A stretch of DNA of 64,000 nucleotides from Ricordea florida (lineage: Eukaryota; Cnidaria; Anthozoa; Corallimorpharia; Ricordeidae), in NCBI GenBank assembly GCA_949710005.1, contig CATIXD010000003.1, positions 1 through 64,000 of the forward strand, in the 5' to 3' direction. A program made the translations under genes and the position numbers. Of this stretch, positions 36,401-49,100 are shown in pieces. The notes under the pieces were generated by a model. That model was given only the letters and a program-made list of their open reading frames with translations. It was not told where the DNA came from and did not search any database. Each line of letters opens with the position of its first letter. The first letter of the stretch is position 1.

Positions 36401-36693
36401 TTGTTATTTTTAACTTTAATTCTTCTTTTTAAATCATTTTTTATTTTTTTAATATCTGATAATTTTCAACAAATTAAGCTCTTTTAATAAGGCTTCACAT
36501 AGTCAATATTACTGTATAAATCTCTGGTTCAATTTTAAGACTAGTTTTAAAACTTAATCATAGATTTACCTAGACAAATTCCTGTGTCCCATAGACTAGT
36601 TTTAAAACTTAATCAGAAACTTAATCAGAAACTTAATCAGAAACTTACCTAGACAAATTCCTGTGTCCCAGAGCCGTAGTTTTCCCCCTCTCT
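36381..36693 (-). repeat. E2 right terminal inverted repeat
   Basis: 313 bp, the reverse complement of 21407-21752 minus its 33-nt insertion. Carries the polymerase start codon and its upstream box. Confidence 0.92.
36425..36433 (-). promoter_or_regulatory. TTTAAAAAG variant box before E2 polymerase
   Basis: 24 nt before the polymerase ATG at 36400; mirror of 21700-21708. Confidence 0.35.
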
Positions 36694-36698
36694 GCCTT
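36694..36698. repeat. E2 right target-site duplication (GCCTT)
   Basis: Matches 21402-21406. Confidence 0.8.
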
Positions 36699-37099
36699 CA
36701 ATCTTGAAATAGGTTCTTATTTTGAGAAATTCAGACAAACACTGAATACACAAATTTAGTAGAACAAGCTCTACCAGTTAGTAAACTGAAGACAAAACCC
36801 TGGCAAGGGAACAATCTGAACATGTAGATCTGTAAATAGGCCACACCTAACTTCACCTACTTCAGTACATATCTGTCGGGTCGAACTCGCGTTACGTCAT
36901 CTAACCGGTTTGAACCAGTTGATCGAGCGCGGGGCGAATATAGGGTGAGAGGGTTTTTTCGGAGCAAGGTGAACCATGTTTGAGCGTTTTATACTTGAGA
37001 AAAATTTTTTTCGTAAAAACATTACATGTGCGACGATATTGAGTGGAACTTGTAATTGTTTTATTATACTAGTTTGCACGACAAGAATTGAATTTCTTG
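36699..37099. other. Host intergenic DNA
   Basis: No gene recognised. An 81-residue minus frame at 36897-37142 has no domain and low-complexity hydrophobic runs. Confidence 0.5.
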
Positions 37100-39277
<2,178 letters not shown>

Positions 39278-39380
39278 TTTCCTCGCGAATTTATGGCCCA
39301 AGCACGAAGAGCGGGGGCCATAAATTAAAACACAGTACGGACCGAGAAAACGAGGATTGTAAAGCACAAATGAAATAACA
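39278..39380. repeat. Inverted-repeat element with CGGACCGAG words
   Basis: GTCCGTACTG and ACGGACCGAG words occur on both sides of a TATGGCCC / GGGCCATA arm pair. Looks like a short fold-back repeat. From 39381 to 39901 I see nothing. Confidence 0.4.
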
Positions 39381-39901
39381 TAAAGTCACATTAATTAAAT
39401 CAAATTAGATCAAATCGAATGTGTCAAATACCATACACAGCTCCTGACACAGCTAAATAAATTTCATAAAGTTTAGATCAAACCCTCTTCTGAAGAACCT
39501 TTTGCTTGAATAAATTCACCTTATTCGATGTTTTGCGAGATAATACGCGCGGATATTTTACGAGTTGCGTAGTATGAGTAAAATGTCCACGTGTCTGAGT
39601 ATCTCAAAAAACATTGAATAAGAGGTTTATTATTCCACTGAAATTTTTTATGTCATAAACTGAGCATCAGTATTCTTTTAGTTAGAGTACAGAAAGCGGC
39701 AACTTTAATTTCCATTCTTCATAAGGTGAGCGTGAGCTAGATACCTGACAAGAAGCTAATAAAATTCGTTTTATTTAATTGGATAAAATGAGTCACGAAT
39801 CACAGGTTTTTATCTGTTGGCACTTAATTAACCAAAATAACTGTCCGTCTTGTCAGATTTTTCACTTATTGATTCTTTCAAAGACTGCAATTAGTGGGTT
39901 T

Positions 39902-40010
39902 ACCTCGGTGTAAAAACCTGTGAAGTTTTTCTTTGTTTTTTTTCTTTTCACAAGTATATTACCAATTTCTACTGTTTTGCCTCCTTTATTTTCCTTTTAC
40001 ACCGAGGATG
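39902..40010. mobile_element. Short MITE, older copy
   Basis: Ends CCTCGGTGTAAAAACCTGT and TTTTACACCGAGGATG, the same family as 41050-41191 but with an eroded right arm. Confidence 0.6.
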
Positions 40011-40129
40011 AGTTTTACACTGATTTAATAGTTTTAAGAAACACGCTGCAAAAAGTTCTAGCGGACGCGAAAGTAAATCAAAGCTCCCTTAAAGCCCATC
40101 GCAAATACTGAATTCGTTGTCCACAAAGT

Positions 40130-40469
40130 ATCTTCCGTGTTCAGTCTTGACCTTACATGCCAAATGACGTAATAGTGGAATAGTTTGTTGGTTCTCTACT
40201 CTGCTCCGAGAGCTTTTTCTCCGGGTACTCCGGTTCCCCCTCTCCACAAAAAACAAAATTTGATTTGAATTGATTTACTTAATTTAATATGATTTGATAT
40301 AATTTCATTTGTGCTTTGCAGTGTCCCCAGTTGGTACGTCAGTGCTATAGACACAGTTGACACGCAAATAAAGGTAATTATTATTATATTAGTTTATGTT
40401 TTTAAAGAAAATAAAGATTACATCATTATAATAATAATAATAATTATTATTATTATTATTATTATTGTT
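40130..40469 (+). repeat. Retroposon tail and (ATT)n microsatellite
   Basis: GACACAGTTGACACGCAAATAAAGG followed by ATT-rich DNA. A matching tail (ACAGTTGACCCTCAAATAAAGG then ATT) lies at about 54394-54440, so this is the 3' end of a dispersed retroposon family. Confidence 0.45.
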
Positions 40470-41049
40470 ATATAAGATTTCATGCTCATTGAGAATAAAC
40501 AAAGCGGCTGGTTTAGATAAAATCCCTACGAGACTGCTGAGAGATGGCGATGAGGAATCGATTCCGTCAATTACCTATTTGGTTAATAAATCGATTACAA
40601 ATGGCCGATCCCAGCATTGTGGAAAATGGCGCGGGTTACCCCCCTTATATAAGGACAATGATAAACTCCAAGTTCAGACCTATCGCCCTATTTCTATGCT
40701 GCCAGTTTTGAGCAAAGTCATTGAAAGAGTTGTGCATACACAGCTGAGTATCCATCTAGATCAGCTAGGCCACCTGTACAAACATCAGTATGTATTTAGG
40801 CACGCCCAAAGTACTCAACAAGCTATCGCTCAATTAAATGACCGGACCCTAGAGGCCATGGATGGCGGGGGAAAGTTTTATACTGGCCTATTGTTTGTTG
40901 ATATTTCAAAGGCATTTGATTCCCTAAACCATAAACTAAGCTTTCCTGGGAAAGCTGGAGTCTTTAGTGTTGTCGTCCAGATCAGTGAGATGGTTTAGGT
41001 CATATCTTGCGGATAGGCAGCAAAGTGTGTTGATAAACGGCGAATTATC

Positions 41050-41191
41050 GGGTCATCCTCGGTGTAAAAACCTGTGAAGTTTTTCTTTGTTATTTCACTA
41101 TTATTTTCCTAGTCTCTATTGTTTTGTCTCCTTTGTTTCCTTTGTTCTACGTCATTCGTGAGCGTAACAGGTTTTTACACCGAGGATGAGC
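41050..41191. mobile_element. MITE inserted in the LINE reverse transcriptase
   Basis: Perfect 22-bp arms CATCCTCGGTGTAAAAACCT... and its complement, flanked by CGAATTATC on both sides (41041-41049 and 41192-41200), a 9-bp duplication (8 bp if the arms are extended by one base). This suits a Mutator- or hAT-type source. Confidence 0.8.
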
Positions 41192-41554
41192 CGAATTATC
41201 TGATTCCCGCCCCATCGCGCACGGTTTTCCACAAGGTATCATTTTGGGCCCTTTGCTGTTTAATATATACATTAATAGCCTGTCAAATGCAGTGCAGAAC
41301 ACTCGGGTGATTCTGTATGCCGATGACGCTGTGCTCACATGTGCTGCGTCAACTTCCTTAAAAGTTCAAGCGACTTTAGCACGTGATTTCAATTTGATAT
41401 GCGATTGGTACACAGTTGGACAGTTGTTCCCAATGCTTTAAACTATGCCATGTAAAGATTTTAAGCGTTAATACACCAAGAAGTTTTTAGTTGCTAAGTA
41501 TTTCTAATTTTGTAGTCTGATGTCCAGTTCCTTTTAGAATTTTATTCATTTGTA

Positions 41555-41948
41555 CCGTATTTACTCGAATAAGCGCCGCGGCGCTTATTTAATTTTTTGT
41601 GTCTCCCGTGCGGCGCTTATTCGAGGGCGGCGCTTATTCGAGGGCGGCGCTTATTTGAAAGTCTCATACCACAAAGACAGAACATTTTGATTGTACAATT
41701 TAATTTACTTCATGAGAATTGAAGAACGCAAAGATTTTGAAGAGAGAACTGAATGAAGTAACATGAGGATACACTCACTTTGAACTGAAAAACATCACTA
41801 TTGATAAAAATCAATTCCCATTGCTGGCTTGGAATTGCATTGCAGCGAATACAGTGTATTTTTATCATTTAATGGAAATACTCGAAAAAGCGTCGCACAA
41901 GAGCTGCGGCGCTTAATCCGAGGGCGGCGCTTATTCGAGTAAATACGG
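41555..41948. mobile_element. TA-flanked MITE in the LINE 3' UTR
   Basis: Ends CCGTATTTACTCGAATAAGC and its complement, flanked by TA, as in Tc1/mariner-derived MITEs. Internal GGCGGCGCTTATTCGAG repeats. The related LINE tail at about 50360 reads ATTTGTATGTG with no insertion, showing the empty site. Confidence 0.85.
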
Positions 41949-42090
41949 TATGTGTATTCTCTTACTTTTTAAATTGTTGAAATTAGTTTAGTGATTTTTT
42001 ATTTTTAACCTAATTAGCGAGGACCTACCTGAAAATCACACGTGATGGGAGCATCCTCTTTAAATATTTATTATTATTATTATTATTATT

Positions 42091-43111
42091 AATAACGAAG
42101 CATAAAATGGACAGGAAGATTTCTTTCAAATAACCCTTCACTAACAAGAATTAGTCACATTTCCAATTTCTTTTCAACTTGAAAATTGTGCCTAGTTGTT
42201 TACAAATGAATACAAATAGCCAGACAATAAGCCTGATGCAAGCAGCAATTTTCCTTTCTTTTTTTAACTCGTGAATAGCACAAAGCTATGAGTGAGTTAC
42301 AGTAGTTGGAAGAAATTTCGCTCCGTCGCTCGATTCCTGCAAACATTTTTGGCATATTTCTCATATTGTAATATGTTTTAGGGGTAGTGGAAAGGCGTCC
42401 TTGCCCCATCACACAGTGAAGTTCGGTAAACAGTATTTACCGTCTTCGCGGATGAGAATAGTAGATGAAACATCAACCTGAAACTGGGGACATTGACAGT
42501 CTCGAAATTAAAATGATGAACGGATCGATTGTCAATTTTATCTGAATCAATTAGTCTGCGGAGTATATAGCATGCATATTCTATTCCCGAGTTTGCTCAC
42601 AAGAAGCCTTCAATACACTAAAAAAAATACCATACAAAAAAATACCATACAAACTTCAAGAAAGTGCAACAACATAAAACTCATAGTATCATAACAACTT
42701 TCAAACGGTGTAATCGTGGAAGTATAAACTTGTTGAAGAATGAAATAATCACCCTCGCCGTGTTTGGGGGAATACAGCAATCTGGACAAAACGCACGCCT
42801 TATAATTTTCTACTTTCCGGCAAACTAATTTCACTTGCGACTGCTTGATCGCAATCACCACTTCAAATATATTATTAAGTTGAGAAAACTAGAACATTTT
42901 GGACTGGAAGAATTAAATTATTATTATTATTATTTTTTTGTCACACAAATGGAACCCTGATTAACCCCTGATACTAAACAAATGTAGAAACAGGTTACAT
43001 ACAAAGACAATCAAGTGGATTTATACGTTCTTTCTGTTGGAAATCAATTACATCTATTACAACATATTATACAATGACTTCTGCAATTAAGGAATATCTT
43101 TACAGCGAAAA
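42091..43111. other. Host intergenic DNA
   Basis: No gene or domain seen; scattered ATT runs (about 42908-42935). Confidence 0.5.
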
Positions 43112-46100
43112 TTAAAGAGGCTGCTTTTCCTGTGTGGCTCCCTCTATCTTTGTCCTCACACCACTACAGTTCATTGTGAGTTCAGCGTGCGCCATTTTCA
43201 GATGATTGATCTTGGCACGTAAATCATCGCTCTAAAGGAAGGAAAAGAGAGCTTAATAAGTACATTCAGTATAAATCTTTTTGAATACAATTTGATGATT
43301 GTATGCTTTGAAAAAAATAGAGAAAATTATCGAAGAAAATGCTTTTTAACAAGAGGAAAAGAAACTCGTGTTAAAATTTAACCCTGGCTTAGCACTAATT
43401 TGGCCTTCGAACAACCGACCCCATATCGCTAACTTCAGAAAATCATGACTGTCATGTATTCCTCTCTTTATCGATTAAATGCACAGGAAGACAGGTTGTG
43501 AAACATAAATTGAAACCACGTGTCTTACCTGCTCCTTGCGGACTTCGTAATCTCTTAAGAGTGGTTCATTGCCGAGAAGACCACACTTCTGGCGAAGTTT
43601 CACATTTTCTATTCTGAGAGCGTCTCGGACTTGCTTTGTTCTTGTAAGGATATCCCTTTTCTACAGACAGTCAAATATAATTCAAAATAAAGGCTAACCG
43701 AGAAAAGTAACATAAACAACTAACAAGAATTAATCACCACAAGAGCAGAGTAGCTTAATTATCACTGACATGAATTTGAAAAGTTTCAGTTTATCATTGT
43801 CGGCCCCCGGGTAGTCCCTTATATGGGCTATATAGGTGTGTGCGGCTCGAAAGAGTATGGTTTTTCAGCCGTTTTGGTCATAAATAGGGTATCGATTTTA
43901 GCCATTTTGTTAATAAATTGGGTATCGATTTTTGAACTCGCATTCAAGTGTGGAAATCTGAGCTCGAAACTTTGCACAAACAGTCTTGTAACCTACCTAA
44001 CAAGAGCACTCCGAGAGCGCCAGACCTCCGCCAGCGCATTCGACCCCCTACCGCTAGCAAAGTTACCGCATCATGTGACATATGGGCAGATGCAGAATAG
44101 AAATATGCACATTTTAGTTTTGGTTTGAAGTTCATATGATTCTAGTGCGATTTATTGCAAAATAATGATTTTTTCGTTTTTCCGTGACCTTGACCTTTGA
44201 CCTAGATACCTCAAAATTAAGTCAGTTCTAAGTTAGACCATAGCCAATGTTTTGACCAAGTTTGGTGATGATTGGTTGAGTGATGTACACGCTAGACTGC
44301 TAAAATACAAGCAAACAAACAAACAAACGCCGGTGAAAACATAACCTCCGTCCAACTCCGTTGGCGGAGGTAATAAAAGCAAATAAACATTGACTTTAAC
44401 ATTGGTCTGAACTAGGGAAATAATTATAAGGCAGTGTCAGGTCAAAAATAGGGAATAAATGTTTGGTCAGGTCATAAATAGACTAGGAAAAATCGCAGAT
44501 TTTGGTCATAAATAGGGTAAAGGTTTTGGAAACGGGCCGCACACCCCAACCCGATTTTTCTGGGAGTACCCCCCCCCCCCGGTGTCGTCCACACCTTCAC
44601 CAATCTACACCGCACTCACAGACAGCAGTCAGCTGCTTCTGTCATATGACACACAAACCGGATTGAAGTTATTTGCAGAAGAGTGCGAAGTCAACGTACC
44701 TGAGCTACATGTGCCTCTACAGTTCTTAGACAAGATCTCTGCTCACTGTTCTCAGCCTGCACAAACTGGAGTTTCTCCTTCAAATGGGTTAGGACTTGCA
44801 CAGTAGTGGTGATCTTTTTACGAAGCTTGAGGAGCTCCTACAACTCAAGCAAGTAAAACAGTTAAACAGTCAAGGCATTGCAGGTACAGCTTCTCAAAAC
44901 GCCATCGTATTAAAGCCTGAAACCTCATCCTTTAGGGTGCAGTAGAGCAGCTCAGTTTTTTTTTGGCGCCATGTTGTGCTTCAGTCTCTGTTACCCAAGG
45001 ACAACTAGAAGGCACAAACGTATTTTACAGGGGAAAGTTTTCCGTCCCTGCAGGAATCCCAGGATACAGATGAATTTTTTTCCAGTAAAATCTCATACTC
45101 TAATACTGGTACGTGTACCAGATTTTCTGTACCTCGTTTCTTTCTTCAATCTTTTCATTGTAGGTTTGATTTTCAATCTTTAACTGTTCAAAGTCAATGA
45201 GATGCAGCCCCTCCGCAAGTTCCTCCTGTGATAAGAAACATAACCATCGATCAGTAGTATGCATGCAGCATGCTAGTGATTGATACAATTGAAGCTCATC
45301 GATCAGTGCGTACCATGCATGCAGCCTGCTTAAGTGATTGATACATGAAGCTCATGCCCCGATCACTAATAAACATTCTTGATATAAACTAGATGTCTAT
45401 TGTTTGGTATAGATGAACCACCACCAGTTGTTAAAGCAAGTAATATATATACCAGTACTATGCAAGGATGCAAGGAGACAGAGTTCATTACAGAACACAG
45501 GAAAAAACACAAAATACTGTCAGTGCAGACTGTTTTCATGTCATTCTAAGTGAACAGCAGCAAACTGCATGAATCGATCTTACCTTGGCTTTCAATTGCA
45601 TTTCTCTTTTCTTTAATCTGTTTTTCAGTTTGATATTTTCTAGCCGAACCTAAAGAAACGAAAGAGGATTGGAATTATCCTGCACAACTTAACTGGTCAG
45701 ATCTGCACTGCAGCTGTCTGTACATACAATTAATAGTTAAATAGTGCTGACAATATGTATTGATTTCCTTTAAGTTCTGGTCAGTTCACTAGGTAGCCTG
45801 CATCCTAGACATAATGTAATTCGGCTAGAAATGAGGGCTATCCACTGGGTTGTCTGCATCTGTTACTGTAAGATTGGCCAGTTTTAAAGTTACTCTAAGT
45901 TTAAGTTTTGGTTTCACGAACGTCAATCAAAAGCCACCCCAATAGAAGGCTAGTCTATGGGAACAACCTCCTTTAGACTATGTCAGCTTCTGAAGTTCAC
46001 TCTGTACAACACTCTGTTTTTGCTAGTAGCATTATATTTGAAAGACCATCATAACTTGGGACAGTGCCATATCATGGTTGCCACAGCCACAGGATCTTGG

Positions 46101-49100
46101 GAAATTCCCTGACTTTTCCCTGACAAATGTAAAATTTCCTTGACCAACTAAATTAGAAAAATCACAAATTAGTCCTGGTAATGGCCTCCAACCTCCCCTC
46201 ACAGCAAACCTCTCAACTCGTTTATTTATGCTTTCAGAAAGTCAAATGCAGTGCACATGAATAGATAGTTCCATGGAAAAAGGATTTATTTTCTTGGAAG
46301 CCCAAAATCAGCTTTTCATTTTATTTCTACCAATCCAACACATTTCATGTCACATTCTTGATCACACCAAAACATAGCTGAATTGGCAATAAATAAGTTA
46401 GTACTCTTCAATTCCACTTTTCCCTGACTTCTCTCAAAGACGTGAACTTTCCCTGACTCAAAATGAAATTCCCTGACTTTTCCCTGACCTTGAAGAATTT
46501 TTCCCCTGATCATTTCCTGACCTGTGGTAACCATGCATATGGTTTAGGACTGGTCAACCATGATCCAGCCTTAAGAAATATAAAATAAATTACTTCACAA
46601 CAGATGCATGTAGGTGACCTGCATGACTTCTTGTTCCTTTTTTAGCTCAAGAATCTGATATTGTTCCAAATCCTATTGAAGGAGAAAACACAATTGATAA
46701 AAATCCTCAAAAATCTTTGTAACCAAAAGAGACTTTTTCTGCACATCACCAATGGTAACCAACTACAAGAAGATTAAGCAAAAACTTAAAAGGTTTATAC
46801 AATACAAAAGAGAATAGGTGAGGGGGAGCAACTTTTCCATCAGTTTCCAACAGCAGTTTGGACACCTAAAGCTGTCTCTAAAACCAGTGGTTGACATAGT
46901 TGCTATACAACTCTTACCTTTGAAGCAATAGCTTTGCCTGACCGACTGTTAATGGCCTGTTTTGCAATGTCATGTTTGAATATCATGAAATTGTCACTGC
47001 AACAATGAAAAAGCATGTATTAAAATCTGAATATCATTTTGTTATCAATGTACCAATTACAGCAGATTTTAATTACCATATTATTTCACTATCAATACTT
47101 CTTTTATTTACCTGGCCCTGTTCACAACTTCTTGTTTCTCTTGACATTTTGCCTTCAGATCTTCAATTTGATCTTTGAAGCTCTCTCTCTCTCTTGCTTC
47201 TTCATTCTGTAGTTCTTCAAGATTTGCTACAATTTGGCAAGGAAGAACCCAGTGCACAATAATTTAAACTTATATAGACATTTAAATCATGCTAGTACAA
47301 AGCAGGTAAGAAAGTAAGGAGCTGGACCTGTAGAAGAAAGTTCACAATTTCAAGAAACAATGGATTAATTAGATTTAGTATAAATACTCAGGTGATTATA
47401 CAAAATCGCACACTCTGATAGGTTTTTTATCTCAGATTATCAGCCGATATTATCACCACAACGAACAAAATGGCTGCCAGTCGTTTGTGTGCTTTTGATG
47501 AAATCAAATTTTTTCCTGTTTTACAATGCTTTTTCTTTTTTTTTTTTTTGAAATAATCACCTGTGTATTTATATTAAAACAATTTTAAGTAAACCTTAGT
47601 TTGGATCTGTTTATTTTCAAGCAGCAAACATTAAGAATTAAATTAAATTGTCATGAATAATTGTATTTCAATAACAATGGAATCCCAATTATCCATGGTT
47701 AAATCACTAAAGGAACTTACAACTACAAAACAGTTTACCCGTAATTTATTATTTTGAGGTAATCGGCAATGACATGCATGACCTCTTTAAGACTCATTTA
47801 TTGGTATGTTGAGGTAAGTTCAAACAGAGGATATACTGTGTTATTGAGCTGCATTTACTGTGCCATAAAAACTTACACATATACTTGAGATATCTCTGCT
47901 CTTGATCTGTGACATTCTTTTCAATCTCCTGCTGCCTTTCATCACTCTACAAAAATGATATAATTATTGTAACATACATAAAGCATCCAATATGCATCTC
48001 AACATGTCAGCCAATATTGTCTACCATTGAAGCTGTCATCTGATACAGAAACAATCCTGTTAAAGGTACAATAAGGGTACTCTGTGAGATATAAATGGCC
48101 TAGTGATGGGGAGTGCTGCTTCAACAAAAGATGAGACTTGCTAGTTACAGCATATGGGATAACCAGGAAGGAGTCAACAATATGAAGCTCGACAGTCTAT
48201 TGGGAAACACCAGTTAAAGGACGTAAAAATCAATATTTTGCATATGTCACAGGTTAAATTTGATTTCAGGTTAAAATGGTTTAATAACCTAGGTTGGTTT
48301 GTAATTTCTTTGTCTATACTTATGATTAATGAATACCAGACACAAAGAAATTACAAACCAACCTAGGGTAAATCATTTTACCTGAAATCAAATTTAATGT
48401 GTACATAACAGATACTCCACGGATATACAGACACCTACCTATCTAACATCTATATATACTTCATATGCTGCCTTTCCTTTTTTGTTTAAATTTGGACCAT
48501 AAATCAGAAAATTAAAACAGAATGGAAAGGTGAAAATCAGTTTTAATCACTGCCAGACATTCCACCAATTAATTTATAACAGAGAAGTAGTTATATTGTC
48601 ACACTAGGGTGGATTCAGGGCTAATTATGAAGTCTTCTGCTGTTTCCAGAAATGTTTCAGATTTGTCATTGCTCCATTACCCCTAAACCAATTTCATGAA
48701 AAAAATATTTTTTGTAGCGGAGCTCCACAGCGGCTCGAAGAGCCGCAGAGCGGAGCCCCATAACTACCGTGGGAGGATAGAAATTGAGAAAACCATGGGT
48801 TTGAGTTTTCATGGTCATTGTGGCTAGCGGCATGGCTCGCGTGCGCGTGCGCCTAGCGACGACGACGACGACGTTGCCCCAACATGGTGGCCATAGTCAT
48901 CCGGGATATTTAGAAGGTCTTAAACCGAAACGAGGCTTTGTTTTTCGCGCAATGGCTCTTCTGTTGAGTCGCGAGCTAGATGTTTCTTTTTATTTGACGA
49001 TTTCTTTCAGCTATCGAATCTTCTTTAAGTAGTTGCGTACACCAGGGCAGCGTATTTAATAACTTTAGTGACAGCATTTTCAATATGTGAGGGTCTGTGT

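Larger units (their letters stand above)
21407..36693 (-). mobile_element. Element 2: integrated Polinton/adintovirus-like virus, core genes open
   Basis: 15,287 bp between TIRs with a 5-bp duplication. Read from the right end it has polymerase B (-), integrase (+), then capsid, ATPase and the small structural genes (-), with the SAP/zinc-array gene (+) at the left end. This is the same order as E1, reversed in the chromosome. All core frames are uninterrupted; only one small extra gene near 22.2 kb is broken. No adenain-like protease found. TIR and polymerase are unlike those of E1, while the capsid/ATPase/integrase block is closely similar. Confidence 0.9.
40470..42090 (+). mobile_element. 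5'-truncated non-LTR retrotransposon (LINE) with two nested MITEs
   Basis: Degenerate reverse transcriptase from 40470 to about 41410: KAAGLDKIPTRLL, YRPISMLPVLSKVIERVVH, motif A FVDISKAFDSLNH, then (after an inserted MITE) GFPQGIILGPLLFNIYINSL and motif C YADDA. Frameshifts near 40940 make it a dead copy. The 3' UTR (from about 41420) recurs at 50217-50580 and ends in an (ATT)n tail, as in CR1/L2-like elements. The clade is not certain. Confidence 0.8.

Noticed and set aside
4544..36693. Bacterial or contaminant origin of the polymerase/integrase region
   Set aside because: TIRs, target duplications in host repeats and the cnidarian-style gene set indicate integrated eukaryotic viruses.
43823..44135. 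101-residue frame with Cys and Leu
   Set aside because: Inside an intronic MITE-like repeat.
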